13,897 bases of DNA from JARRJY01 sp037388705 (lineage in GTDB: Bacteria; Pseudomonadota; Gammaproteobacteria; UBA6429; Thiohalophilaceae): positions 1 through 13,897 of the forward strand of contig JARRJY010000076.1 in the NCBI GenBank assembly GCA_037388705.1. Reading direction: 5' to 3'. The notes under the pieces are model-generated. The model was not told where the DNA came from and searched no databases. It saw nothing but the letters and a program-made list of their open reading frames with translations. The translations under genes and the position numbers were made by a program. Numbering within the stretch: position 1 is the first letter of the stretch; the number at the start of each line of letters is the position of its first letter. Below, piece by piece: positions 5,808-13,699 of this stretch.

Positions 5808-6721
5808 CCAGTTCACAACTCAATGACAGCGGTGTTTATCCCATCAGCACGGTTTCAGCCATGACCGGCGTTAATGCCATTACCCTGCGAGCCTGGGAAC
5901 GTCGCTACGGATTACTGCAACCCATGCGCACGGAAGCGGGGCACCGGCTATATACCAGTGCTGATGTTGAACTCATCAAGAGCATACTGAGATTACTGGA
6001 CGAGGGGATTGCCATCAGCCGGGTGACCGATGCACTGAAAAACATCAGCCGAAAGGATGACGTGGCTGAAAAAGAATCCGGTCCCTGGCAGCGCTACCAG
6101 CAAACCATGCTGGATGGCGTGGCCACCTTTAACGAAGCGATTCTCGAAACTGTTTATAACGAGGCCATGTCGCTGTACCCGGTAGACGTGGTCACGCGGC
6201 AGCTGTTGTTGCCACTGATGAAGATTCTTGGCAAGCGCTGGCAGGAGGAATCCGCCGGTATCGCCGAGGAGCATTTCTTCAGTGTCTTCATGCGCAACAA
6301 GCTGGGCGCGCGCTTTCATCATCGCAACCTGCAAAACAACGGGCCACGCATTGTTGCCGCCTGTTTACCCGGCGAACAGCACGAATTCGGCTTGTTGTTA
6401 TTTGCACTATCAGCCCATGCACGTGGGTATCGCATCATCCTGCTTGGCGCCGACATGCCACTGGCACAATTACCCGAAGTCGTAAAACGCTCACAGAGCG
6501 ATGCCGTGGTCTTGTCAGGATCCAGCGGTGCGGTTACCGGTGATGTTGAAGAAGAAATCAGTGCAGTGGTGAGTCTCAGCAAAGTACCGGTATTTATTGG
6601 CGGTAGTTTTGCACAGCAACATCGCCAGTCACTGGAAGAAATCGGTGCCAGGCCACTGGCTGATGATCTTATAGTCGGTCTACATACTATCGGAAAAGAA
6701 TTACCAGTGGTGTCCTCATAA
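5804..6721 (+). CDS. MerR-family regulator with B12-binding domain (CarH/LitR type)
   Basis: A 305-aa protein, probably a light-responsive repressor using adenosylcobalamin. Residues 12-80 are a MerR winged helix (VYPISTVSAMTGVNAITLRAWERRYGLL, then GHRLYTSADVELI). Residues about 100-175 are the four-helix cap with W146-x9-E156-H157. Residues 183-300 are the Rossmann cobalamin domain with E191-x-H193-x2-G196, where H193 would be the lower cobalt ligand. These match the CarH photoreceptor residues (W131, E141-H142, H177) in identity and spacing. I chose ATG 5804; the frame is open 18 nt further to a TTG, but that would add a non-homologous MYRYCV. In CarH, the dark tetramer binds the operator and light breaks the Co-C bond and releases it. 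It heads the operon, with the next gene 20 nt downstream, and direct repeats overlap its own start. Confidence 0.9.
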   Translation: MTSSQLNDSGVYPISTVSAMTGVNAITLRAWERRYGLLQPMRTEAGHRLYTSADVELIKSILRLLDEGIAISRVTDALKNISRKDDVAEKESGPWQRYQQTMLDGVATFNEAILETVYNEAMSLYPVDVVTRQLLLPLMKILGKRWQEESAGIAEEHFFSVFMRNKLGARFHHRNLQNNGPRIVAACLPGEQHEFGLLLFALSAHARGYRIILLGADMPLAQLPEVVKRSQSDAVVLSGSSGAVTGDVEEEISAVVSLSKVPVFIGGSFAQQHRQSLEEIGARPLADDLIVGLHTIGKELPVVSS

Positions 6722-6741
6722 GGAACCAGGGAGTAACTATT

Positions 6742-7791
6742 ATGAATAATGCCAGCCAACTTGCGTTTGATCTTACTGAACAGGGTTATGTGCCTGATAT
6801 CGTGTTAAGGCGTGGTATCAGGTATTTATTAAAGCAGCGCTTAAAAGAAATTGATGCGGCAGATGTCGAAGCTATGGCAGAACAAACATTCAGTTTTATC
6901 AAGGAGATGAATGCTGCACCTGTTGCCTTGCTACCCGAAAAAGCCAATGAACAACATTATGAAGTGCCTGCTGAATTTTTCCAGGCAGTGCTGGGTGCGC
7001 ATCTTAAGTACAGTTGTGCGTACTGGCCACAGGGAGTGACCAGTTTAGATGAAGCGGAATGGGTTGGCCTTAATGAAACATGTCAGCATGCACAATTAGT
7101 TGATGGGCAACAGATCCTTGAACTGGGTTGTGGCTGGGGTTCGTTAACCTTATGGATGGCAAGGCACTACCCAACCAGTCAGATCACCGCTGTTTCAAAC
7201 TCACATTCACAACGCCAGTTTATTGAACGACAGGCGGTTAACCAGGGATTGAAAAATATCAATGTTATCACCTGTGATATGAATGATTTTGATACCTCTA
7301 AAAATCATTATGACCGGGTGGTGTCCATCGAGATGTTTGAACACATGCGTAACTGGCAGCAACTTTATTCACGCGTTGCCAGCTGGTTAAAACCCGGTGG
7401 TTATTTTTTCAAGCATATTTTTGTTAATCGCAGTGTACCTTACGTATTCGAAGATAACGGCCCAAGCGACTGGATGAGTCGTCATTTTTTCTCGGGTGGC
7501 ATGATGCCCAGTGATGAACTACCCGTTATGTTTCAAAAGGACCTGGCATTCGTCAGGCGTTGGCGTTGGGATGGTACGCATTATGAGAAAACAGCGAATG
7601 CCTGGCTGGAAAAAATGGATGCGCAAGGTGAAGCATTGTGGAAGATATTTGAGCGTACTTACGGTAAAGACCAGGCACAGTGCTGGTGGAGTCGCTGGCG
7701 CATTTTTTTCATGGCGTGTGCCGAATTATTTGCCTACGACAATGGCCAGCAATGGTGGGTAAGTCATTACCTGTTTGAAAAGAGCGAATAA
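6742..7791 (+). CDS. SAM-dependent methyltransferase, coclaurine-N-methyltransferase/CFA-like
   Basis: 349 aa, from the cyclopropane-synthase superfamily branch that resembles plant coclaurine N-methyltransferase. After a helical N-terminus it has QHYEVPAEFFQAVLGAHLKYSCAYW (71-95). SAM motif I is ILELGCGWGS (125-134), and the later motif VVSIEMFEHM carries the acidic residues. C-terminal segments KHIFVNRSVPYVFED and WMSRHFFSGGMMPS follow. No signal or membrane segment, so cytosolic or membrane-peripheral. The true substrate is unknown; by context an unsaturated phospholipid acyl chain or a methylated/furan fatty acid is likely. The ribosome site GGGAG precedes the ATG. It is the second gene of the operon, which has another, CFA-type methyltransferase at its end. 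The two are not recent duplicates, since the N-terminal regions are unrelated. Confidence 0.88.
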   Translation: MNNASQLAFDLTEQGYVPDIVLRRGIRYLLKQRLKEIDAADVEAMAEQTFSFIKEMNAAPVALLPEKANEQHYEVPAEFFQAVLGAHLKYSCAYWPQGVTSLDEAEWVGLNETCQHAQLVDGQQILELGCGWGSLTLWMARHYPTSQITAVSNSHSQRQFIERQAVNQGLKNINVITCDMNDFDTSKNHYDRVVSIEMFEHMRNWQQLYSRVASWLKPGGYFFKHIFVNRSVPYVFEDNGPSDWMSRHFFSGGMMPSDELPVMFQKDLAFVRRWRWDGTHYEKTANAWLEKMDAQGEALWKIFERTYGKDQAQCWWSRWRIFFMACAELFAYDNGQQWWVSHYLFEKSE

Positions 7792-7812
7792 TTTTTTTAC
7801 AGGAAGATCGCC

Positions 7813-8340
7813 ATGAAAACATCGTTGATAAATTTTGTTTTATTCCAGCTGGGTTGGTTAGCCTGCGTTATTAGTGCAGCTAAACAGCAACCACTGATTG
7901 GTGCGGTAATTGCGAGCCTGATAATTGTTTTACATGTCTGGCGTGCAAAGGTACCTGGCAGTGAAGTGAAACTGATTGGTCTTGCAGTTTTGATTGGACT
8001 GGCCTGGGATAGCGTTCTCGTATGGCAGGGCGTGCTGGTTTATTCAACGGGTATGTGGCTACCTTTCCTTGCACCTTACTGGATCATCATGATGTGGGCA
8101 TTGTTTGCGACAACATTGAATGTTTCCTTACGTTGGTTGAAAGGAAAGTTTTTATATGCGGTAACGTTTGGTGCGATTGGTGGTCCGTTAGCTTACTACG
8201 CTGGACAGCGACTTGGCGCAGTCGAGTTCAGTGAAACTTACCTGGCCCTCGGCGCTTTATTTGTTGGCTGGGCAGTCTTTACACCATTGCTCATGGTTTT
8301 ATCCGAAAGATTTGACGGTTATATACAGGCGAGGGCATAA
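7813..8340 (+). CDS. DUF2878 integral membrane protein
   Basis: 175 aa, almost wholly hydrophobic, with about five or six membrane segments (near 5-22, 28-45, 55-75, 80-100, 113-133, 140-162). The start LINFVLFQLGWLACV and the segment APYWIIMMWALFATTLNVSLRWL are typical of DUF2878. Members are inner-membrane proteins of unknown function, often found beside CFA-like methyltransferases and DUF1365 genes. An AGGA ribosome site precedes the ATG. The gap to the next gene is 2 nt, so translation is likely coupled. A supporting role in lipid modification is inferred from context only. Confidence 0.85.
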   Translation: MKTSLINFVLFQLGWLACVISAAKQQPLIGAVIASLIIVLHVWRAKVPGSEVKLIGLAVLIGLAWDSVLVWQGVLVYSTGMWLPFLAPYWIIMMWALFATTLNVSLRWLKGKFLYAVTFGAIGGPLAYYAGQRLGAVEFSETYLALGALFVGWAVFTPLLMVLSERFDGYIQARA

Positions 8341-8342
8341 CG

Positions 8343-9149
8343 ATGACTTACTCTGTGTATCTGCAAGGCTTAGTAGTAATGATAGTGCTGGCCACTATCA
8401 CCTGGATAATTAGCATTGTAAAACGGGACGTTAGTATCGTAGATAGTATCTGGTCATTAATGATCCTGGCTGGCGGTGTGATCTACGTTGTAACTGCAGA
8501 AATGTTAAGTAACAGGAACCTGTTAATCATCAGCCTGTTGCTTATCTGGGCATTACGTTTGTCGGTATACCTGACATGGCGTAACTGGGGTGAGCCTGAA
8601 GACCGACGTTATCAGCAGATCAGGAAAAACAATTCGCCACATTTTGCCTTTAAGAGCCTGGGCATTATTTTTATTCTGCAGGCGGTGCTGGCCTGGTTCA
8701 TTTCATTGCCGTTATGGCCGGTAATGAGTAGTTCAACATCGTTCATGCTAGTCGACATCCTGGCAATCAGCTTGTGGTTAACCGGCATGTTTTTTGAAAG
8801 CGTTGGTGACTGGCAGCTAGCACGCTTCAAGTCTGATCCCGCCAACCATGGGAAAGTGATGGACCAGGGGCTATGGCGATATACCCGTCATCCCAATTAC
8901 TTTGGTGAAGCACTCATCTGGTGGGGATTTTACCTGTTTGCAGTGGGAAGTGGTGCCTGGTGGACATTACCTGCGCCGTTACTGATGAACTGGCTGTTAT
9001 TGAAGTTCTCCGGGGTCGTGATGCTTGAAGAAACTATTACAGAACGACGTCCCGCTTACAAACAGTACATTGAAGCTACTAACGCGTTCATCCCGGGTCC
9101 ACCAGGAAAACAAACAGCACAATTTGTTAATGGAGGGCGCTCTTCATGA
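8343..9149 (+). CDS. DUF1295 membrane protein, steroid 5-alpha-reductase-like
   Basis: 268 aa, multi-pass membrane protein. The C-terminal half carries the DUF1295 hallmark GLWRYTRHPNYFGEALIWWG (about 178-197), preceded by FFESVGDWQLARFK and followed by ERRPAYKQYIEATNAFIPGPP. The family is related to 3-oxo-5-alpha-steroid 4-dehydrogenases and to isoprenylcysteine and phospholipid methyltransferases. A NAD(P)H-dependent double-bond reductase or a lipid-directed enzyme is plausible, but the reaction is unknown. Six to seven hydrophobic segments are visible, starting at residue 5. It begins 2 nt after DUF2878 and overlaps the next gene by 4 nt (ATGA). Membrane location and context fit action on acyl chains of the inner membrane. 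Confidence 0.88.
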   Translation: MTYSVYLQGLVVMIVLATITWIISIVKRDVSIVDSIWSLMILAGGVIYVVTAEMLSNRNLLIISLLLIWALRLSVYLTWRNWGEPEDRRYQQIRKNNSPHFAFKSLGIIFILQAVLAWFISLPLWPVMSSSTSFMLVDILAISLWLTGMFFESVGDWQLARFKSDPANHGKVMDQGLWRYTRHPNYFGEALIWWGFYLFAVGSGAWWTLPAPLLMNWLLLKFSGVVMLEETITERRPAYKQYIEATNAFIPGPPGKQTAQFVNGGRSS

Positions 9150-9781
9150 AAAAGTTATTGCTTTTATTTTTGTTGGTCAACTCAACTTATTTACCAGGTA
9201 GCCTGGCAATGCAGGCAAAACGTTACGACTTCAAGGTATTTCTTGGCGATAAGGAAATTGGACATCATAAATTCATGGTGACACCACACAACAACCAAAC
9301 CTATGTTAGCAGCGAAGCCAGCTTTGATGTCAGGTTCCTGTTTTTCACTGCCTATAGCTATTTACATCAGAATAACGAAGTCTGGAAAGGGGATTGTTTA
9401 CAGGCAATTAACGCGACAACAGATGATAACGGTGAGCAGCTGTTTGTGCGTGGTAAATACAATGATCATGGCATGCAATTACATACTCATGATGGTTCTC
9501 AAAACTTGTCCGGATGTGTAAGAACATTTGCCTACTGGGATCCTGCTTTACTTAACAGCAAAAAACTATTGAATGTGCAAACCGGCAAGCTTGAAGAAGT
9601 AAATATTCAATCGCTGGGTGAGTCGGTGATAGTGAAGGATGGCAATGATGTCAGGGCAAGGCAATACCGTATTACCAACCCGAAATTCAGTATTGACCTG
9701 TGGTACTCCAGGGACCAGGAGTGGCTGGCACTGGAATCAACAACCGAATCAGGTGCACGCCTGAGATACATGGTGCAATAA
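9146..9781 (+). CDS. DUF6134-family exported protein
   Basis: 211 aa with a cleavable-looking signal peptide (MKKLLLLFLLVNS... about 1-21). The body has the DUF6134 pattern: RYDFKVFLGDKEIGHHKF (26-43), VSSEASFDVRFLFFTAYSYLHQNNEVW, CLQAINATTDDNG, and a CVRTFAYWDPALLNSKKLLNVQTG block. It should be periplasmic; two cysteines might pair. Function is unknown; the beta-rich, lipoprotein-carrier-like fold suggests binding of a lipid or hydrophobic ligand, which is inference. GGAGGG is its ribosome site, inside the DUF1295 gene. It lies directly before the outer-membrane lipocalin (1-nt gap), suggesting a joint envelope role. Confidence 0.82.
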   Translation: MKKLLLLFLLVNSTYLPGSLAMQAKRYDFKVFLGDKEIGHHKFMVTPHNNQTYVSSEASFDVRFLFFTAYSYLHQNNEVWKGDCLQAINATTDDNGEQLFVRGKYNDHGMQLHTHDGSQNLSGCVRTFAYWDPALLNSKKLLNVQTGKLEEVNIQSLGESVIVKDGNDVRARQYRITNPKFSIDLWYSRDQEWLALESTTESGARLRYMVQ

Positions 9782-9782
9782 G

Positions 9783-10334
9783 ATGATGACGTTAGCCAGG
9801 AGTATAGTTTTTATTGGAACAATAATAGGGCTTAGTGGTTGTAGCAGCTATCCGCCAATGAAAACAGTCGATAAAGTGGATTTAAAAAAATTCATGGGTG
9901 ACTGGTATGTCGTTGCCAACATCCCAACGTTCATTGAAAAGGGCGCCCACAATGCCGTCGAGTCCTATCGACTGAATGACGATGGCACGATAGCCACAAC
10001 ATTCACATTTTACGAAGATAGTTTTGACGGAGAAAAGAAAGTTTATAAACCCACAGGCTACGTGTTTGATACAAAAACTAATGCTACCTGGGGTATGCAG
10101 TTTATCTGGCCCATCAAGGCCGATTATCGAATCATTTACCTGAGTAAGGATTACGAACAAACCATCATCGGTAGGGAAAAACGCGATTATGTCTGGATTA
10201 TGGCAAGAACACCGGCCATTCCGCAGAAAGACTACCAGGCGCATTTAAAATTTTTAAAAGAACTTGGTTATGACATCACCAAGGTTAAAAAGGTACCGCA
10301 AAAATGGAAACAGGTATCGACAGGCAAAGAGTGA
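9783..10334 (+). CDS. blc: Outer-membrane lipocalin lipoprotein (Blc type)
   Basis: 183 aa, a bacterial lipocalin. The lipoprotein signal ends in the lipobox LSGC (Cys about 20), and there is no Asp at +2 (CSS), so sorting to the outer membrane is expected. The lipocalin GxW motif is in KFMGDWYVVANIPTFIEKG. Conserved strands and the C-terminal DYEQTIIGREKRDYVWIMARTP follow. Blc proteins bind fatty acids and lysophospholipids and are linked to membrane stress. Here the lipocalin may bind or move modified or damaged lipids made by the operon. A second ATG follows the first directly (9786) and could be the start. It lies 1 nt after the DUF6134 gene and 22 nt before the FAD oxidoreductase. Confidence 0.93.
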   Translation: MMTLARSIVFIGTIIGLSGCSSYPPMKTVDKVDLKKFMGDWYVVANIPTFIEKGAHNAVESYRLNDDGTIATTFTFYEDSFDGEKKVYKPTGYVFDTKTNATWGMQFIWPIKADYRIIYLSKDYEQTIIGREKRDYVWIMARTPAIPQKDYQAHLKFLKELGYDITKVKKVPQKWKQVSTGKE

Positions 10335-10356
10335 TGCAATTGCGAGGTGACTACAT

Positions 10357-11631
10357 ATGAAAATTGCTGTTATTGGAACAGGTATTGCGGGTAATGTTGC
10401 GGCCTATCACCTGGCAAAAAATCACGATATTACGGTTTTCGAGGCAAACACTCATGTTGGTGGTCATACCCATACCCATGATATCGAGTGGCAGGGTAAG
10501 AATTACGCAGTCGATACCGGTTTCATTGTCTTTAATCAAAAAACGTATCCGAATTTTATTGCGCTACTGGATGAGCTTGGCGTTGAAGCCGAGCCATCAA
10601 ATATGAGTTTCAGTGTGAAATGTGAACGCACCGGGTTGGAGTACAACGGTAATTCATTGAACACCCTGTTTGCACAGCGTCGCAATATCATTAACCCGTC
10701 TTTTTATCGCATGATAAAAGATATCCTGCGTTTCAATCGTGAGGCAACCTCGCTGATCGATAAGCAGGATCTGGATATGAGTCTTGCTGAATTTTTATAC
10801 CGGGGTGGTTATGGAAAAGAGTTTATTGAACAGTACCTGGTGCCGATGGGAGCAGCGATATGGTCAGCTAATCCTGGTGTAATGTACCAGTTTCCGGCAG
10901 GGTTCTTCATTCGCTTTTTCCATAACCATGGTTTATTAAGCGTAAATGACCGTCCCCAATGGTATGTGATTAAGGGTGGCTCCCGCGAATACGTGAAAAA
11001 ACTGACAGCGAGTTTTCATGATCGCATCCATACCAGTTCGCCTATACAAAGCATTGCTCGTTACCCGACACATGTCATGGTCAAGGTTGTTGGACAAGAA
11101 GCGGAAAAATTTGACCAGGTGTTTATTGCGACACATAGCAACCAGGCATTGTCTATGCTGAATGATGCTTCGTCACTGGAAAAAGAAATTCTTGGCAGTA
11201 TTCCTTACCAGGTTAATGAAGCGGTATTGCATACGGATGACGAAGTATTACCGGAGCGCAGGCTGGCATGGGCATCCTGGAATTATCATTTGCTGCAAAA
11301 TGATAATGAACGTGTACCTGTAACCTATAATATGAACATCCTGCAGAACATTGATGCACCGGTTCAGTTTTGTGTCACGTTAAACAACAGTGCGGCCATC
11401 AGCCCAGACAAAGTTCTTAAACGGATAACTTATCACCACCCGATTTTCACACCGGATGGCATAAAGCAGCAACAACGCCAGCAGGAGATAAACGGTGTAA
11501 ACCGCACTTATTACTGTGGTGCGTACTGGCGTTATGGTTTTCATGAAGATGGCGTCATTAGCGCGTTAAATGCACTTCAACACTTCGAGGAGCAAAACAA
11601 TGCACAGTTGTTTTTACGAAGGGCAAGTTAG
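10357..11631 (+). CDS. FAD-dependent oxidoreductase (amine oxidase/desaturase-like)
   Basis: 424 aa, cytosolic or membrane-peripheral flavoprotein. The Rossmann FAD motif is at the very start (KIAVIGTGIAGNVAAYHL, then VFEANTHVGGH), followed by DTGFIVFNQKTYPNF. The C-terminal FAD motif is TYYCGAYWRYGFHEDGVISALNAL. This is the flavin amine-oxidase/phytoene-desaturase-like subgroup that is regularly followed by DUF1365 and a CFA-like methyltransferase. In the bacterial methylated/furan fatty acid pathway a desaturation (UfaD) and an oxygen insertion (UfaO) follow methylation (UfaM). A flavoprotein like this could perform one of those steps, but which one I cannot tell. Its 3' end overlaps the DUF1365 gene by 32 nt, implying coupled expression. 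Confidence 0.9.
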   Translation: MKIAVIGTGIAGNVAAYHLAKNHDITVFEANTHVGGHTHTHDIEWQGKNYAVDTGFIVFNQKTYPNFIALLDELGVEAEPSNMSFSVKCERTGLEYNGNSLNTLFAQRRNIINPSFYRMIKDILRFNREATSLIDKQDLDMSLAEFLYRGGYGKEFIEQYLVPMGAAIWSANPGVMYQFPAGFFIRFFHNHGLLSVNDRPQWYVIKGGSREYVKKLTASFHDRIHTSSPIQSIARYPTHVMVKVVGQEAEKFDQVFIATHSNQALSMLNDASSLEKEILGSIPYQVNEAVLHTDDEVLPERRLAWASWNYHLLQNDNERVPVTYNMNILQNIDAPVQFCVTLNNSAAISPDKVLKRITYHHPIFTPDGIKQQQRQQEINGVNRTYYCGAYWRYGFHEDGVISALNALQHFEEQNNAQLFLRRAS

Positions 11632-12376
11632 TCACCGGCGTTTTACGCCAAGACAACACGCGTTTAATTATCGCCTTTTTTATTTATACCTGGATCTGGA
11701 TGAACTGGATCAGGTTTTTCATAAGCGCTGGTTATGGTCAACGCAAAAGCCATCACTGGCATGGTTCCGTGAATCAGATCATATACATGAGGCAGGTAAA
11801 TCACTCAAACAGACAATATATAGTCTTGTTGAAAAAAACACAGGAAAGACACCTGGCGGTCCAGTCAGGCTACTAACCCAGTTACGATACTTTGGTTATA
11901 TTTTTAACCCGGTCAGTTTTTATTACTGCTTTGATAAAAATGATACTCACGTGGAGACGATTGTTGCAGAAGTGAATAATACGCCGTGGGGTGAGCGACA
12001 TCTTTATGTGTTACCTGGCAAGGATAATTTATACAGTGGTGACAAGATGAGGTTCAGTCGAAAAAAAGAATTTCATGTATCTCCCTTTATGTCCATGGAT
12101 ATCGATTATGACTGGTTGTTTACCAGCCCGGAGGAAAAGCTGGGTGTCCATATGGAAAATTACCAGGATGATAAAAAAATCTTCGATGCCACACTAGGCC
12201 TGGTACGTAAACCGATTAACAGCAAAGCCTGTGCAAGTATGTTGATACGTTATCCATTTATGAGCATGAAAGTCATCATGGCAATTTACTGGCAGGCATT
12301 AAAGCTGTTATTGAAGAAAGTTCCTGTTTTTGATCATCCTGACAAAGATAATTATTCACCAAGAGGCGCAGATTAA
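11600..12376 (+). CDS. DUF1365 domain protein
   Basis: 258 aa, of a family of unknown biochemistry found almost always beside an FAD oxidoreductase and a CFA-like methyltransferase. Hallmarks: CFYEGQVSHRRFTPRQHAF (4-22), LTQLRYFGYIFNPVSFYYCFD, EVNNTPWGERHLYVL, and SPFMSMDIDYDWLF. The frame is open to an ATG at 11570, but I chose ATG 11600: it has a GAGGAG ribosome site 8 nt upstream and gives the family-typical start MHSCFYEG. No clear membrane segment except a hydrophobic stretch near the C-terminus. It overlaps the FAD gene by 32 nt and lies 11 nt before the methyltransferase. The three probably act as one enzyme set on phospholipid acyl chains; this is inference. Confidence 0.9.
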   Translation: MHSCFYEGQVSHRRFTPRQHAFNYRLFYLYLDLDELDQVFHKRWLWSTQKPSLAWFRESDHIHEAGKSLKQTIYSLVEKNTGKTPGGPVRLLTQLRYFGYIFNPVSFYYCFDKNDTHVETIVAEVNNTPWGERHLYVLPGKDNLYSGDKMRFSRKKEFHVSPFMSMDIDYDWLFTSPEEKLGVHMENYQDDKKIFDATLGLVRKPINSKACASMLIRYPFMSMKVIMAIYWQALKLLLKKVPVFDHPDKDNYSPRGAD

Positions 12377-12387
12377 GCGTAGTTGTT

Positions 12388-13671
12388 ATGAATGAATATA
12401 CTGAAACTGTAGATGGTATTTCATCACAAATTGTTCCGGGTACTACACCCAAGCCACGATTTCTTGATGGCATTGCCAAGCGTGCAATATTCAATCGTTT
12501 AAGAGAAATTCATGATGGCGAAATAATACTTATTGATTCGGGACAGAAATATTATTTTGGAAAACAAACCAGGCGTTGCCCGGTTAGCGTAAAACTTTAT
12601 GTGTTTGATCCACGTTTTTACAGTGATGTGGCATTTGGTGGATCAATTGGCGCCGGTGAAGCCTACATGTATGGTTATTGGTCAAGTGATGATTTAACCG
12701 GTTTTATCCAGGTAATGGCATGTAACCTGGATACTGTTGACAGGATGGAATCAGGTTTTGCCGCAATTACCAGGCCACTACAAAAAATATTGCACTGGTT
12801 AAACAGGAATACACAGGCGGGTAGTCGACGTAATATTGCCGCGCATTATGACCTGGGTAACGAGTTTTTCAAACTCATGCTCGATAAAACCATGATGTAC
12901 TCGTGTGCTATTTTTGATAATTCGGATATGAGTCTGCACCAGGCACAGCTCAATCGCCTGGATATCATCTGCCAGAAACTGGATTTACTACCGACCGACC
13001 ACTTGCTGGAAATTGGTACAGGCTGGGGCGGGCTGGCAGTCTATGCTGCAAAACATTATCAATGCCGGGTTACCACAACGACCATTTCCCGTGAGCAGTA
13101 CGAACTTGCCTGCCAACGCGTCAGGGATGAAGGACTACAGGATCGTGTCACGGTACTAATGGAGGACTATCGAAACCTTGAAGGGCAATATGACAAGCTT
13201 GTTTCCATTGAAATGATAGAAGCTGTAGGCCATGAACATTACCCGACCTACTTTAAAAAATGTAATGCCTTACTGAAACCACATGGCATGATGTTGATCC
13301 AGGCAATTACCATTGCGGATCAGCGCTATGAACAGGCCAGACGCTCGGTTGATTTTATCCAGCGCTATATTTTCCCCGGTGGTGGCTTGCCATCAGTTAC
13401 TACCATGGCAGATATCATTACTAAAAAATCGGATATGCGCCTGTACCACCTGGAAGATATTGGTCCCCATTATGCGACCACCTTGCGCAAGTGGCGAGAA
13501 AATATCACGGTGAACACACCACAGATTAAAAAGATGGGTTACAGCGAGACTTTCCTGCGTATGTGGAATTACTACCTTTGTTACTGTGAAGGCGGTTTCC
13601 TGGAGCGCAGTATCGGTACAGTACAGATGTTAATGATTAAACCGAATAACAAGCGCTTACCGGTTCAGTAA
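12388..13671 (+). CDS. Cyclopropane-fatty-acid-synthase-like SAM methyltransferase
   Basis: 427 aa, full length for the CFA synthase family. The N-terminal domain (about 35-125) precedes the catalytic domain: AAHYDLGNEFF (151-161), MMYSCAIF (C173), SAM motif I LEIGTGWGG (207-215), SIEMIEAVGHEHY (E278), RYIFPGGGLPS, and Y362 in HYATTL. CFA enzymes transfer a methyl group from SAM to a cis double bond of a phospholipid acyl chain. Aligned by motif to E. coli Cfa, bicarbonate-site residues C139, E239, I268 and Y317 are kept, but H266 is Q305 (MLIQAIT). This suggests a non-cyclising methylase such as UfaM rather than a classical cyclopropane synthase. No clear ribosome site precedes the ATG, so coupling to the DUF1365 gene (11 nt upstream) is likely. 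Confidence 0.92.
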   Translation: MNEYTETVDGISSQIVPGTTPKPRFLDGIAKRAIFNRLREIHDGEIILIDSGQKYYFGKQTRRCPVSVKLYVFDPRFYSDVAFGGSIGAGEAYMYGYWSSDDLTGFIQVMACNLDTVDRMESGFAAITRPLQKILHWLNRNTQAGSRRNIAAHYDLGNEFFKLMLDKTMMYSCAIFDNSDMSLHQAQLNRLDIICQKLDLLPTDHLLEIGTGWGGLAVYAAKHYQCRVTTTTISREQYELACQRVRDEGLQDRVTVLMEDYRNLEGQYDKLVSIEMIEAVGHEHYPTYFKKCNALLKPHGMMLIQAITIADQRYEQARRSVDFIQRYIFPGGGLPSVTTMADIITKKSDMRLYHLEDIGPHYATTLRKWRENITVNTPQIKKMGYSETFLRMWNYYLCYCEGGFLERSIGTVQMLMIKPNNKRLPVQ

Positions 13672-13699
13672 AGTATATATATTTAGTATATCTGAAGTA

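Noticed and set aside
6319..6759. 146-codon antisense frame over the regulator gene
   Set aside because: The sense strand encodes a clear MerR/B12 protein; the antisense translation is low-complexity and resembles nothing known.
13672..13691. AGTATAT direct repeat before the photolyase as a regulator operator
   Set aside because: It lacks the TGTA core of the 11-bp repeats, has a 13-bp period and is simple AT-rich sequence.
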